Shown here one piece after another: positions 18,625 through 26,186 of a DNA stretch of 64,000 nt. Both the position numbers and the translations under genes were made by a program. The notes beneath the pieces are model-generated. The model saw only the letters and a program-made list of their open reading frames with translations, ran no database searches and was not told where the DNA came from. The first letter of the stretch is position 1. Each line of letters opens with the position of its first letter. The DNA comes from Solwaraspora sp. WMMA2056 (GTDB lineage: Bacteria; Actinomycetota; Actinomycetes; Mycobacteriales; Micromonosporaceae): NCBI RefSeq assembly GCF_030345095.1, contig NZ_CP128360.1:930001-994000 (forward strand), written 5' to 3'.

Positions 18625-18878
18625 AAATCCGTGCGGTACGTGTCGACCAGTTCCTCACCGACGTCCAGTCGGGCGATCGCCAACTTGATCTCGCGGAGCG
18701 CGGACCTGGCCTCGGTCAGCGCGTCGGTAGCCAGTTCATGGTTGCTGCCCTGACAGGTGTAAGTCGCCAACTCCAGGGCCTCGCCCGCTGTAGCGGCAGC
18801 CTGTTGCAAAGTGTTCATGCCGCTGCGGGCGCTCTCCAGGCCCCTGCCCAGCTGAGCCTTGACCTCGTCGACGCTCAC
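18621..18878 (-). CDS. Small helical protein, first gene of an unknown operon
   Basis: 85 residues (MSVDEVKAQLGRGLE...), predicted all-helical, with no signal peptide or membrane segment. The size and helix pattern are like WXG100/ESAT-6-type small proteins, but no WXG turn is present and no type VII secretion genes are nearby. It leads an operon of three overlapping genes. Confidence 0.7.
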   Translation of the reverse strand: MSVDEVKAQLGRGLESARSGMNTLQQAAATAGEALELATYTCQGSNHELATDALTEARSALREIKLAIARLDVGEELVDTYRTDL

Positions 18879-19211
18879 CGAGCCGGCCTCCCCGGTCGCG
18901 GAGCCGCCGTACCGGAAGGCGACTCACGTTCGTCAGGTACGCCCGACCATAGTCGACCAGCTACGGACCGGCGACCCTGCGCGACGGATATCCGTCACCC
19001 GGGCTGGGGTCGCTGCGGCCCACCCGGCCCAGCCATCTTGTCGACGCACCGGCCCTGCTGAGGTAGGCACGGCAGCAAGCAGGCGTCCAAGTAGGGCTGC
19101 GTCCAGCTGGGCTGACCGCTCCCTTCGCGTCCGGACCTGCCGATGTCAGGATGTTCGCTCGGCGACTTCGTGGTGTGATGACAGGGCCAGCACTATGAGG
19201 AGGCGTCGTCA
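18879..19211. other. Intergenic region, nothing recognised
   Basis: About 330 bp between the divergent unknown operon and the VOC gene. It must hold both promoters. I see no clear promoter elements, repeats or short gene apart from the GAGGAGG ribosome binding site of the VOC gene at 19197-19203. Confidence 0.5.
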
Positions 19212-19631
19212 GTGTCCGACTATCCGGTTCTCATGCACACCGTCCTGGACGCCACCGACGCCCGAGCCCTCGCTGAGTTCTACCGGGAGTTCCTCGGACT
19301 GCAATACCGTCCTGGTGACGAACCTCCGGCTGACGGAACCACCGATGACGAAGACTGGCTCGTCCTGGTCGACGGCAACGGCAACCGCAAGCTTGCCTTT
19401 CAACAGGTGCCTATATTGGCGCGGCCAACCTGGCCGTCACACGACGTTCCGAAGCAGATGCACCTGGATCTCCACGTACCAACCGTCAACGAGTTGGAGC
19501 GACACCGTCGACGAGCCGAGCAGCTCGGAGCCAGCTTGCTTCACGACCGCACCCAGAATTCAGAGGAGCCTCTCTACGTTCTCGCCGATCCGGAGGGACA
19601 TCCGTTCTGCATCCTCGTCGGCTCGGGGTAG
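19212..19631 (+). CDS. VOC (glyoxalase/bleomycin resistance/dioxygenase) superfamily protein
   Basis: 139 residues from a GTG with GAGGAGG about 8 nt upstream. The two beta-alpha-beta-beta-beta modules of the VOC fold are visible: LDATDARALAEFYREFLGLQY and a second half ending LADPEGHPFCILV. Candidate metal ligands are the N-terminal His (LMHTVLDA), MHLDLHV and the C-terminal region. Members bind metals and may be lyases, dioxygenases or drug-binding resistance proteins; the role here is undetermined. Confidence 0.85.
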   Translation: MSDYPVLMHTVLDATDARALAEFYREFLGLQYRPGDEPPADGTTDDEDWLVLVDGNGNRKLAFQQVPILARPTWPSHDVPKQMHLDLHVPTVNELERHRRRAEQLGASLLHDRTQNSEEPLYVLADPEGHPFCILVGSG

Positions 19632-19774
19632 GCCAACGTACGGATCTGCCGCAATCCGGTGCGAGCACCTAACCCAGCTGTTACGGAGCGTAGCCGGCAT
19701 ACACTACGCGGCGCTCTAGGCTGTGGGCATTCGCCGGGAGCGTGGCAGCCTTGCCACGAACTCGGCAGCGAGGA

Positions 19775-20008
19775 TTACATCTCCATGGCTTGCTCGGCGA
19801 CGTACGTGCCCTTGCCCTGGTGGCCTTCGACCAGGCCACGGTCGCGCAGCAGCCGCAGGGCGGCTTGGGCTGTGGAGACGCTGACCTTGTACGTGTCGGA
19901 GAGCTGGGCGTATGTCGGCAGCTTGTCGCCCGGCGACAGCTCACCGGACCGGATCTGCTGGGTGATGTCATCGACGACACGTAGGTAGTCGGCAGGTCGA
20001 CTGGGCAT
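19775..20008 (-). CDS. Miniature GntR-type winged-helix regulator (copy 1)
   Basis: 77 residues from the ATG at 20008 with AGGAG 8 nt upstream; a GTG at 20032 overlapping the previous stop is the alternative. It consists only of a GntR wHTH (DYLRVVDDITQQIRSGELSPGDKLPTYAQLSDTYKVSVSTAQAALRLLRDRGLVEGHQGKGTYVAE) with no effector-binding domain. It is paralogous to the protein at 20326-20547 and may form an operon with it and the intervening small gene. Confidence 0.85.
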   Translation of the reverse strand: MPSRPADYLRVVDDITQQIRSGELSPGDKLPTYAQLSDTYKVSVSTAQAALRLLRDRGLVEGHQGKGTYVAEQAMEM

Positions 20009-20028
20009 TTCAGGTACTCCTCGCAACT

Positions 20029-20301
20029 TCACCTCATGTGCCCATCATGCAAATATCGCACATTTCCAGTCTTCAGTACGTCAAGCGCCACGGCAACGCG
20101 CCGCCATACATAGGGACGGAGCCGCTGCTGCGCCTTCTCCGCCGTACAAGACTCGAATGTAGACAGCTCAGTATCCGAAATCTTGAGCCCGGTAATCTGC
20201 TCATCGGTCAGCTCGCCGCCGTCAAAGATGAACGAGAGCAGGTCGTCCCAGGGTCCGTGTGGTGACACCCAATCGACCACCAGCAGCCCGGCTACGTGCA
20301 C
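20029..20301 (-). CDS. Small hypothetical protein between two GntR genes
   Basis: 90 residues from a GTG at 20301. Hydrophobic N-terminus (VAGLLVVDWVSPHG), then an acidic stretch and a basic C-terminus. The frame is open back to the codon right after the stop of the upstream GntR gene, and its own stop overlaps a possible GTG start of the downstream one. No family recognised; the coding case rests on spacing and codon use. Confidence 0.5.
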   Translation of the reverse strand: MHVAGLLVVDWVSPHGPWDDLLSFIFDGGELTDEQITGLKISDTELSTFESCTAEKAQQRLRPYVWRRVAVALDVLKTGNVRYLHDGHMR

Positions 20302-20325
20302 GTCCAGCCGCAGGTAGGACGGCAG

Positions 20326-20547
20326 CTACTTCTCCGCTACGTACACGCCGCGACCGGAATGTCCGACGACGAGGTCTCGGTCGTGCAGGAGTGAGACGGC
20401 GCGGTACACGGTTGCTGGGCTGACGTCGTACTGGTCGGCAAGCTGGGCGGTACTGGGCAGCTTGGTGCCAGGCGGTAGTTCGCCGCTCTTGATCTTCGCG
20501 GTCAGTTCGTCTGCGATCCGTCGGTAATCGGCTGGTGCTGAGGGCAT
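20326..20547 (-). CDS. Miniature GntR-type winged-helix regulator (copy 2)
   Basis: 73 residues, only the GntR DNA-binding domain (DYRRIADELTAKIKSGELPPGTKLPSTAQLADQYDVSPATVYRAVSLLHDRDLVVGHSGRGVYVAEK). About half of its residues match the copy at 19775-20008. An AAGGGG ribosome binding site precedes the ATG. The lack of an effector domain suggests it works as a simple DNA-binding switch or through a partner protein. Confidence 0.85.
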   Translation of the reverse strand: MPSAPADYRRIADELTAKIKSGELPPGTKLPSTAQLADQYDVSPATVYRAVSLLHDRDLVVGHSGRGVYVAEK

Positions 20548-20896
20548 GGCACATCCCCTTGGTTCGGCACCACTATTCGATCACGCACAACCTCCGTCAG
20601 CAAGTGATGCAAGAAACCTGGGGTCCGAGGGTTTACCTACATCAGCTGTTGACGTAGGTTGGTGCTCGGTCAGCCCCTTGGTTCGGCAAACCCGGCGGTC
20701 GACCCCGTCAGGGCGGCACCAGCTCTGCCGTCCTGACGGCCCTCACCACGCGGCCCTGCGTGCGTACCGCCGATTGAGGCTGCGCGCGCAGGGCGGGCGG
20801 CCCGACCTCCGCACCCCCGTTCGGGGTCGGGCCGCCCTTCCACCCGCTCTACCCCGAAGACCATGCACGACCCGCGTGCTTGAAAGGCGACCTACC
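20548..20896. other. Intergenic region upstream of the DivIVA-like cassette
   Basis: About 350 bp between the divergent GntR gene and the plus-strand cassette. A frame of 134 codons crosses it on the plus strand but is Arg/Pro-rich with no domain, and I do not accept it. The notable element is the 13-bp inverted repeat at 20795-20837. Confidence 0.5.
20795..20837. terminator. Strong inverted repeat, possible terminator or leader hairpin
   Basis: Perfect 13-bp arms GGGCGGCCCGACC and GGTCGGGCCGCCC with a 17-nt loop, ending 60 nt before the small reading frame at 20897. It could end a transcript from the left or act as a leader hairpin of the plus-strand cassette. Confidence 0.5.
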
Positions 20897-20950
20897 ATGC
20901 GCAGACTCCTCGACTTCCTCCGCGTGAAGATGCCGGCGGCTGATCGGTAG
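20897..20950 (+). pseudogene. 17-codon reading frame resembling the 5' end of the DivIVA-like gene
   Basis: The frame MRRLLDFLRVKMPAADR is preceded by a GAAAGG-type ribosome binding site. Both the leader (CTTGAAAGGCGACC) and the first codons resemble the start of the gene at 21298 (CTTGGAAGGTGG, VRRFFDLFRRP). It may be a degenerate duplicate of that start or a short leader peptide. The next gene begins 1 nt after its stop. Confidence 0.35.
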
Positions 20951-20951
20951 C

Positions 20952-21209
20952 GTGCCGGCCGACCGGTCGCCGGCGGACCCCCGGCCCGGCGACGAGTTGA
21001 TCATCGACGGCAGGGCGAGTGTGCAGTTCGCGGCCGGGCGAGGTTTCCGGTTCCGGGTGACGACAGTGGACAAGCGCTGGACATACGAGGGCTGGGTCTG
21101 GTTGGCCGGGTACGTGTTGGCACCGGACGGTGAAGCCCGCGAACGGCGGGAGATCTTCGTCCAGCGCGACGGTCTCCGCTGGGCTCGCACCCCACCCCGA
21201 CACCGCTGA
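20952..21209 (+). CDS. Small conserved hypothetical protein, paralogue of the 29260-29547 product
   Basis: 85 residues from a GTG at 20952. The core GDELIIDGRASVQFAAGRGF and TYEGWVWLAGYVL...RREIFVQRDGLR aligns with the protein at 29260-29547, giving a small beta-rich family with Trp and Tyr residues in a GW(V/I)WL motif. No signal peptide. It precedes the DivIVA-like gene by 88 nt and probably shares its transcript. Function unknown. Confidence 0.7.
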   Translation: MPADRSPADPRPGDELIIDGRASVQFAAGRGFRFRVTTVDKRWTYEGWVWLAGYVLAPDGEARERREIFVQRDGLRWARTPPRHR

Positions 21210-21297
21210 CCAGGGCGGCGGCACAACTGCGACGTAAGCCGCGCCGTCTCGACCCGTACCCCTGAAGGTTCCCGACTCTTGGAAGGTGGTTCCTGCT

Positions 21298-21708
21298 GTG
21301 CGTAGGTTCTTTGACCTGTTCCGTCGACCGCCGGTGCGGAGCCGTCGCAACCGGCGGTTGCTCGCCGAAATCGCCCGTCACAACCAGCGGCCGACCGACT
21401 CTGCCGCCGGCGAGCGCCGGCCGGTGCGGCGGGCCCCGAACACCGTCGGCCACCTGTACGGCAGGCCGGTGCGGCCGTCGATCAGTCCCGGCCTGGTCCG
21501 CGAGCGCCGGTTCACCGGCCGGACCCGGCGCGGCTGCGACCCCACCGAGGTACGCACGTTCCTGCACCTGGTCGCCGACGAGCTGACCGCCCTGCGCGCC
21601 GAACTGCACTCCACCCGCGACGAAAACGTGCGGATCAAGCAGGCGTTGCGGGAGTGGCAGTCACAGCAGTTCCAACAGTTTCAGGCAGGGACGGGGGTGG
21701 CCGGGTGA
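21298..21708 (+). CDS. DivIVA-domain protein (cassette 1)
   Basis: 136 residues from a GTG with GGAAGG upstream. A basic N-terminus is followed by a DivIVA-like motif, RFTGRTRRGCDPTEVRTFL, and a coiled coil (VADELTALRAELHSTRDENVRIKQALREWQSQQFQQF). The C-terminal 70 residues closely match the protein at 63571-63933, including VADE and ALREWQ. DivIVA-like proteins bind curved membrane or form scaffolds for polar growth; with a basic, disordered N-terminus this short form may be an adaptor. It overlaps the next gene by GTGA. Confidence 0.8.
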   Translation: MRRFFDLFRRPPVRSRRNRRLLAEIARHNQRPTDSAAGERRPVRRAPNTVGHLYGRPVRPSISPGLVRERRFTGRTRRGCDPTEVRTFLHLVADELTALRAELHSTRDENVRIKQALREWQSQQFQQFQAGTGVAG

Positions 21709-23480
21709 CCGGGGTCAACGGAGTGCCCGCCGGCCCGGTCGTCCGTGTCGTCGGGTTCGGGTCCGAACGGCGGCGGGCGCAACTCGTGGTCACCGTCGCC
21801 AACCTCGACACCGGGGCGGTGGCCTCGACCAGCCTCGTCCCCGGCTCGTTCACGCCGCTGCCGACACCAAACGGCACCTGGTGGCTGCCGTACGCCCCGA
21901 TCGTCACCGACCTCGCCCAGCGTGCCGGGGTGGCCGCCGCGACGCTGCGCGACCCGGACTTCCCCGACGAACCCGGCCGGCTCCCGTCGTCCGGGCTTAC
22001 CCTGCCGATCCAGTGGCAGCCCGGCACCCCGGAGCGGGACCGCCACCGGTGGGAGGCGTCGGCGCTCGCCAACCGGATCACCGCGCCGTGGCTGGTCCTG
22101 ATCGGCCGCAGCGCCGAACCACCGCCACCGGGCGACCCTGCCCGGCTGCTCGGCCGGCTGTGCGCGCTCGCCAACCAACTTCACGTCGACCTGGTCCTCG
22201 AAGCCCGACCAGCGTCGACTCCGAGTGGGCTGAGCTGGGACATCCGGTACGAACTCGCCGGCGGGAAAGTGCCCGACTACCCGCACCGCCGGGTAGCCGA
22301 CCTGCCGGCGGCGATCGCCGCAATCAGCCCGGATCGGGCCGCGTCCGGGCTGGCCGTGGCCGACTGGAACCTGCCCGCCCACTACCTCACCGAGGCTGCC
22401 CTCACCCCGCACCCGGTGCCGGTCGGGCTCGACGGTCACCCCGGCGGCCACGACCTCGACCAACTCGAACGACGCATGATCGCCGACGCCGAGCAGCACG
22501 GCGGCGCGCAGGCGATCTGGCGGAACCGGCACTGGTGGCACACCAGCCTGCGACCCGACGACACCGAGCCGGGCGGGGTCGGCGGCAGGTTCCGGCGCGG
22601 CTGGGAGCCACCAGCGCCGAGATACTGGGGCGAGCCGATCCCCACCCACCCGTGCCGACGATGCACCGACGCGGCAGATCCGCCCTACTGCACCGACTGC
22701 TACGGCACCCGCCGGGTCCGCCACGGCGCCGTCGTCACCGTCACCGACCTGCGCGGCCGGACCGTGCACCGCAACTGGCGACCCGACGACGGCACCCCAC
22801 CCGCCCTCGCCCACACCGACCAGGCGTCCGGCACCAGCGTGTGGCAGCTCCCCGAGCACTACCGGATCGGCCCACTCGCCGCCGAGTTCGGCGTACAGCC
22901 GACCGACCTGACCGACATCGACGGCGAACACGTCATCGACCAGCACCTGCGCAACGGCATCAGCCAGATCCCCCACACCGGCGGGGACCCGGTCGCCGCG
23001 TACCTTGCCGAAGCCGCCGCCGCCCACGACGGCGCCCGCATCATCGCCCGCGCCACCGACTGGCCCGGCCCCACGCTCGACCAGTTGGCCCGACTCGTCA
23101 CTGGGCTCGGCCTCGCCCTGGACGTCACCGCCGTCGACCACCGCGACAGCGTCGGCCGGCCGGAGCTGATGCAGGGTCACACCTGGTCGGTCCAGGTCGC
23201 CGACCCTGCCACACCCATGACCGTCGACCCGGTCCCCACCAGCGCCGCCCTCCCCGAAGCCGTCGCCCTGTGCAATCGCTACCTCTACGGCGCACTCCGC
23301 GCCACCATCCCCACCGACCCCCAACAACCCATCCCCGCCCCACAACAGCCTGCCACCACCGGCCCAGCGCCCGACACCACCAGCTACGTCACCGAGGTAC
23401 GCAGCCTCGCCGCCGACCACCCCGGCGAACCTGTCACCATCCGCATCCAACCCGACGGGACCCACACCACGAGCTGCTGA
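21705..23480 (+). CDS. Large hypothetical protein with zinc-ribbon-like CxxC pairs
   Basis: 591 residues, GTG start overlapping the DivIVA-like stop. No membrane segments. A central pair of motifs, PCRRCTDAADPPYCTDCYGTRR (about residues 319-340), has the CxxC-x8-CxxC spacing of a DnaJ-type zinc ribbon. Regions on either side are Trp-rich (IWRNRHWWHTSLRP, SVWQLPEHYRIGPLAAEFGV). I do not recognise the family. Coupling to the DivIVA-like protein suggests they act together. Confidence 0.75.
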   Translation: MTGVNGVPAGPVVRVVGFGSERRRAQLVVTVANLDTGAVASTSLVPGSFTPLPTPNGTWWLPYAPIVTDLAQRAGVAAATLRDPDFPDEPGRLPSSGLTLPIQWQPGTPERDRHRWEASALANRITAPWLVLIGRSAEPPPPGDPARLLGRLCALANQLHVDLVLEARPASTPSGLSWDIRYELAGGKVPDYPHRRVADLPAAIAAISPDRAASGLAVADWNLPAHYLTEAALTPHPVPVGLDGHPGGHDLDQLERRMIADAEQHGGAQAIWRNRHWWHTSLRPDDTEPGGVGGRFRRGWEPPAPRYWGEPIPTHPCRRCTDAADPPYCTDCYGTRRVRHGAVVTVTDLRGRTVHRNWRPDDGTPPALAHTDQASGTSVWQLPEHYRIGPLAAEFGVQPTDLTDIDGEHVIDQHLRNGISQIPHTGGDPVAAYLAEAAAAHDGARIIARATDWPGPTLDQLARLVTGLGLALDVTAVDHRDSVGRPELMQGHTWSVQVADPATPMTVDPVPTSAALPEAVALCNRYLYGALRATIPTDPQQPIPAPQQPATTGPAPDTTSYVTEVRSLAADHPGEPVTIRIQPDGTHTTSC

Positions 23481-23488
23481 TCCCACCA

Positions 23489-23929
23489 TTGGCGGTTCGG
23501 CGGGCCGGGTTCCTGCGAGGTCCGTCGCAGGTCCTGCCGTCGTTGGCGGATGCCGACGTGATCCTGGAGCGCCGTGACGAGGAGAACCTCGTGCTGATGC
23601 GGGCCGAGCGGTTCGACGCGGTGGCGGCCGGGCTGCGGATCGCGGCCCGGTCGTTGGCGCTGCTGGCCCGCCGGCAGCGCGGTCTCGCCGAGGAGCTGCC
23701 GTGGCTGACCTGGCTCCCGCCGGAGGAGCGCGTGTCATGCGTACGGGAACTGCTCGCCGATCTGGTCGCCGGTGCCGACACCGGGCTGTTGACGCCGTTC
23801 GCCCGCAACCTCGCCTCGTGGCGGTCCACGGCCGAGGCGTGGGCCGACCCGAGCCTCGCCCGGGACCTGCAGGGTCCGTTCGACGGTGACGGCCCGGTGA
23901 TCGACAAGCCGATGTCGGAGGCGGCGTGA
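23489..23929 (+). CDS. Hypothetical protein with Phd/YefM-like N-terminal segment
   Basis: About 146 residues if the TTG at 23489 is used, eight nucleotides after the previous stop; an internal ATG would give ~113. The stretch VLPSLADADVILERRDEENLVLMRAERFDAV resembles the strand-helix core of Phd/YefM antitoxins (VITRRG...VLMSLEDYDA). The C-terminal part is helical and ends VIDKPMSEAA. No toxin is directly attached, although a separate toxin-antitoxin pair follows. The start codon and family are both uncertain. Confidence 0.55.
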   Translation: MAVRRAGFLRGPSQVLPSLADADVILERRDEENLVLMRAERFDAVAAGLRIAARSLALLARRQRGLAEELPWLTWLPPEERVSCVRELLADLVAGADTGLLTPFARNLASWRSTAEAWADPSLARDLQGPFDGDGPVIDKPMSEAA

Positions 23930-23972
23930 CCGGCCGGGGTGAGCAGATCCTGCTGCCGCAGCCGAAGCAGAC

Positions 23973-24014
23973 TTGACTCTGCAGTCATAACGCATTCAAA
24001 ATGAAGTCATGACT
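23973..24014 (+). promoter_or_regulatory. Promoter and palindromic operator of the toxin-antitoxin pair
   Basis: A TTGACT box (23973-23978) precedes an AT-rich stretch (CATTCAAAAT). The palindrome AGTCATGACT (24005-24014) spans the antitoxin ATG, and a half-site AGTCAT lies at 23983-23988. Ribbon-helix-helix antitoxins usually bind such sites to repress their own operon. Confidence 0.5.
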
Positions 24015-24296
24015 GTGGTGCTCACCATCCGCGACGTGCCGGAGGAGGTGCGGGACCTCCTAGCCCAGCAGGCCCGCGAACGCGGCCAGTCGCTGCAGGC
24101 GTACCTGCTGGCCGTCCTCAACCGGCAGGCTGACTTCTGCCGCAACCGGCAGCTCCTCGCCGAGCTCAGCGACGAACTCGACGGCGGCAGCAGCGGAGCC
24201 GGACCGACCTCGGCCGACGCCTCCGACCTGCTCGCCCGTTCCCGCGCTGAACGGGATTTCCCGGACTCCGCGCCATCCGGGCGGGACGTCGCGTGA
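24009..24296 (+). CDS. FitA/VapB-type ribbon-helix-helix antitoxin
   Basis: 95 residues. The N-terminus TVVLTIRDVPEEVRDLLAQQARERGQSLQAYLLAVLNRQ is a ribbon-helix-helix DNA-binding domain of the FitA kind. The rest is a disordered acidic tail that would wrap the PIN toxin. The stop overlaps the toxin GTG (4 nt). It likely neutralises the toxin and represses the operon through the palindrome over its own start codon. Confidence 0.88.
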   Translation: MTVVLTIRDVPEEVRDLLAQQARERGQSLQAYLLAVLNRQADFCRNRQLLAELSDELDGGSSGAGPTSADASDLLARSRAERDFPDSAPSGRDVA

Positions 24297-24688
24297 TCGT
24301 CGTCGACGCCTCGGTCCTCGCGAGCGTGCTCGTCTACAGCGACGACCGCGGTCGCAAGGCCCGCGCCGTCCTGGGTCGCGATCCCGAGTGGGCTGCACCG
24401 GAGCACTGGAAGGTCGAGGTCTTCTCCGTCATGCGAGGGCTCGCCCTCGGCGGGAAGATCACCAACGAGATGGCGGCGCGGGCGGTCGACCGGATCAGCC
24501 GCCTCGGCGTCGACACCGTGCCGATCGACGATCTGCTCACCCGGATGTGGCAGGTCAAGGCGAACATCAGCGCGTACGACGCCCCCTACGTCGCCCTCGC
24601 GGAACGCCGCGCCCTGACGCTGGTGACCGCCGACGGCAAACTCGCCCGCGCGGCGAGCGCGTACTGCCGGGTCGAACTCGTCGCGTAG
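24293..24688 (+). CDS. PIN-domain ribonuclease toxin (VapC/FitB type)
   Basis: 131 residues from a GTG. The acidic PIN residues are visible: Asp5 (MIVVDASVL), Glu (WKVEVFSVMRG), Asp (SAYDAPYVALAE) and Asp (LVTADGKLARAA). PIN toxins cut RNA, often tRNA or rRNA. It follows its antitoxin with a 4-nt overlap, the standard order for a type II system. Confidence 0.9.
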   Translation: MIVVDASVLASVLVYSDDRGRKARAVLGRDPEWAAPEHWKVEVFSVMRGLALGGKITNEMAARAVDRISRLGVDTVPIDDLLTRMWQVKANISAYDAPYVALAERRALTLVTADGKLARAASAYCRVELVA

Positions 24689-24723
24689 CGGGACGCGGGT
24701 TCGGCGGCCTGGTCTTCCGCCCA

Positions 24724-24737
24724 GGCAAGCGCTTTCC
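24724..24737 (+). promoter_or_regulatory. LacI-family operator upstream of the GH88-like gene
   Basis: GGCAAGCGCTTTCC matches the LacI/GalR consensus palindrome GGAAGCGCTTCC with central AAGCGCTT. It ends 12 nt before the ATG at 24750, where a repressor would block the hydrolase-SDR operon. No lacI gene is in the window. Confidence 0.55.
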
Positions 24738-24749
24738 TATGCTGATCCG

Positions 24750-26186
24750 ATGATTCGGATCGACGACGCGCTGACCCCGGCCAGCCTGCAAACCAGGATC
24801 GACCGCCTCTGGGAAGCCTCCGCCCACAAGATCGACTCGATCGAGAAGACCTGCCCGCCCGGGTCGGCGTCGCCGGTCTTCACCGTCGACGGCCGGTACG
24901 CCGCGCGTGGCTGGACCGAATGGACCCAGGGCTTCCAGTACGGCTCGGCGCTGCTGCAGTTCGACGCCACCGGCGAACAGCGGTTCCTGGACTCCGCCCG
25001 CGAGTTGACCGTCGCCGTGATGGCCAGCCACGTCAGCCACATCGGCGTGCACGACCACGGCTTCAACAACGTCAGCACGTACGGCAACCTGTGGCGGCTG
25101 ATGGCCGAAGGACGGCTCCCGCACGACCGCGCCGAGCGCGACTTCTACGAGCTGGCGTTGAAGCTGACCGGGGCGGTCCAGGCGGCCCGCTGGCGGGACA
25201 CCGCCGACAGCACCGGCTACATCTACTCGTTCAACGGGCCGCAGTCGCTGTTCGTCGACACGATCCGCTCCTGCCGGGCGCTGGCCGTGTCGCACCTGCT
25301 CGGCCACGCGCTCATGGGTGAACAGGACGAGCGGATCTCGCTGCTCGGCCGGCTCATCGAGCATGCCACCAACACGGCCCGGTACAACGTCTTCTACGGC
25401 GAGGGGCGGGACAGCTACGACACCCGGGGCCGCACCGCCCACGAGTCGATCTTCAACGTCAACGACGGCCGGTTCCGCTGCCCGAGCACCCAGCAGGGCT
25501 ACTCGCCGTTCACCACCTGGACCCGAGGCCTGGCCTGGGCGATGCTCGGCTTCCCGGAGCAGCTGGAATACCTGGCCGTGCTGCCGGACAGCGACCTCGA
25601 ACCGTACGGCGGGCGGGCCGAAGTGACCGCGATGATGCTGCGGGCCGCCACCGCCACCTGCGACTTCTACCTCGAGCACACCCCGACCGACGGCATCCCG
25701 TACTGGGACACCGGCGCACCCGGTCTGGCCGCTCTCGGCGACTACCTGGACCGGCCGGCGGACCCGTACAACGATCATGAGCCGGTCGATTCGTCGGCCG
25801 CCTGCATCGGTGCACAGGGTCTGCTGCGACTCGGCCGCTACCTGACCGACGCCGGGCAGCCCGACGCCGGTCGCCGCTACTGGCAGGCCGGGCTGACCGT
25901 GGCCGGCACCCTGCTCGACGAGCCGTACCTGAGCACCGACACCCGCCACCAGGGACTGATCCTGCACTCGATCTACCACCGGCCGAACGGCTGGGACCAC
26001 GTGCCGGCCGGCAGTCGGGTGCCGCACGGCGAGTCGAGCATGTGGGGCGACTACCATGCCCGTGAGCTGGCGCTCTACCTGCAGCGGGTGGCGCGCGACG
26101 AGCCGTACTACACGTTCTTCGGCCCGGCCGGCACCGACGGCGCGGGCATCGCCGACAGCGCGGGCACCGTCGGGGGCGCACGGTGA
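24750..26186 (+). CDS. Glycoside hydrolase family 88-like protein (unsaturated glucuronyl hydrolase type)
   Basis: 478 residues, cytoplasmic, an alpha/alpha-barrel-like sequence with motifs [37 protein letters not shown] and [18 protein letters not shown] seen in GH88 unsaturated uronyl hydrolases, which cleave the unsaturated uronic acid left by polysaccharide lyases. The C-terminus [21 protein letters not shown] is also typical. Coupling with an SDR (4-nt overlap) and a LacI-type operator point to catabolism of a plant or microbial uronate oligosaccharide. Specific substrate unknown. Confidence 0.85.
   Translation: MIRIDDALTPASLQTRIDRLWEASAHKIDSIEKTCPPGSASPVFTVDGRYAARGWTEWTQGFQYGSALLQFDATGEQRFLDSARELTVAVMASHVSHIGVHDHGFNNVSTYGNLWRLMAEGRLPHDRAERDFYELALKLTGAVQAARWRDTADSTGYIYSFNGPQSLFVDTIRSCRALAVSHLLGHALMGEQDERISLLGRLIEHATNTARYNVFYGEGRDSYDTRGRTAHESIFNVNDGRFRCPSTQQGYSPFTTWTRGLAWAMLGFPEQLEYLAVLPDSDLEPYGGRAEVTAMMLRAATATCDFYLEHTPTDGIPYWDTGAPGLAALGDYLDRPADPYNDHEPVDSSAACIGAQGLLRLGRYLTDAGQPDAGRRYWQAGLTVAGTLLDEPYLSTDTRHQGLILHSIYHRPNGWDHVPAGSRVPHGESSMWGDYHARELALYLQRVARDEPYYTFFGPAGTDGAGIADSAGTVGGAR

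Noticed and set aside
20546-20950. 134-codon plus-strand frame before the DivIVA cassette
   Set aside because: Arg/Pro-rich with no codon bias until the last 17 codons; only that end is kept as a possible remnant.
21681-23738. 685-codon minus-strand frame
   Set aside because: Antisense to the coupled zinc-ribbon gene; composition is Gly/Val-rich with no motif.
24567-26057. 496-codon minus-strand frame
   Set aside because: Antisense to the GH88-like gene, no recognised family.
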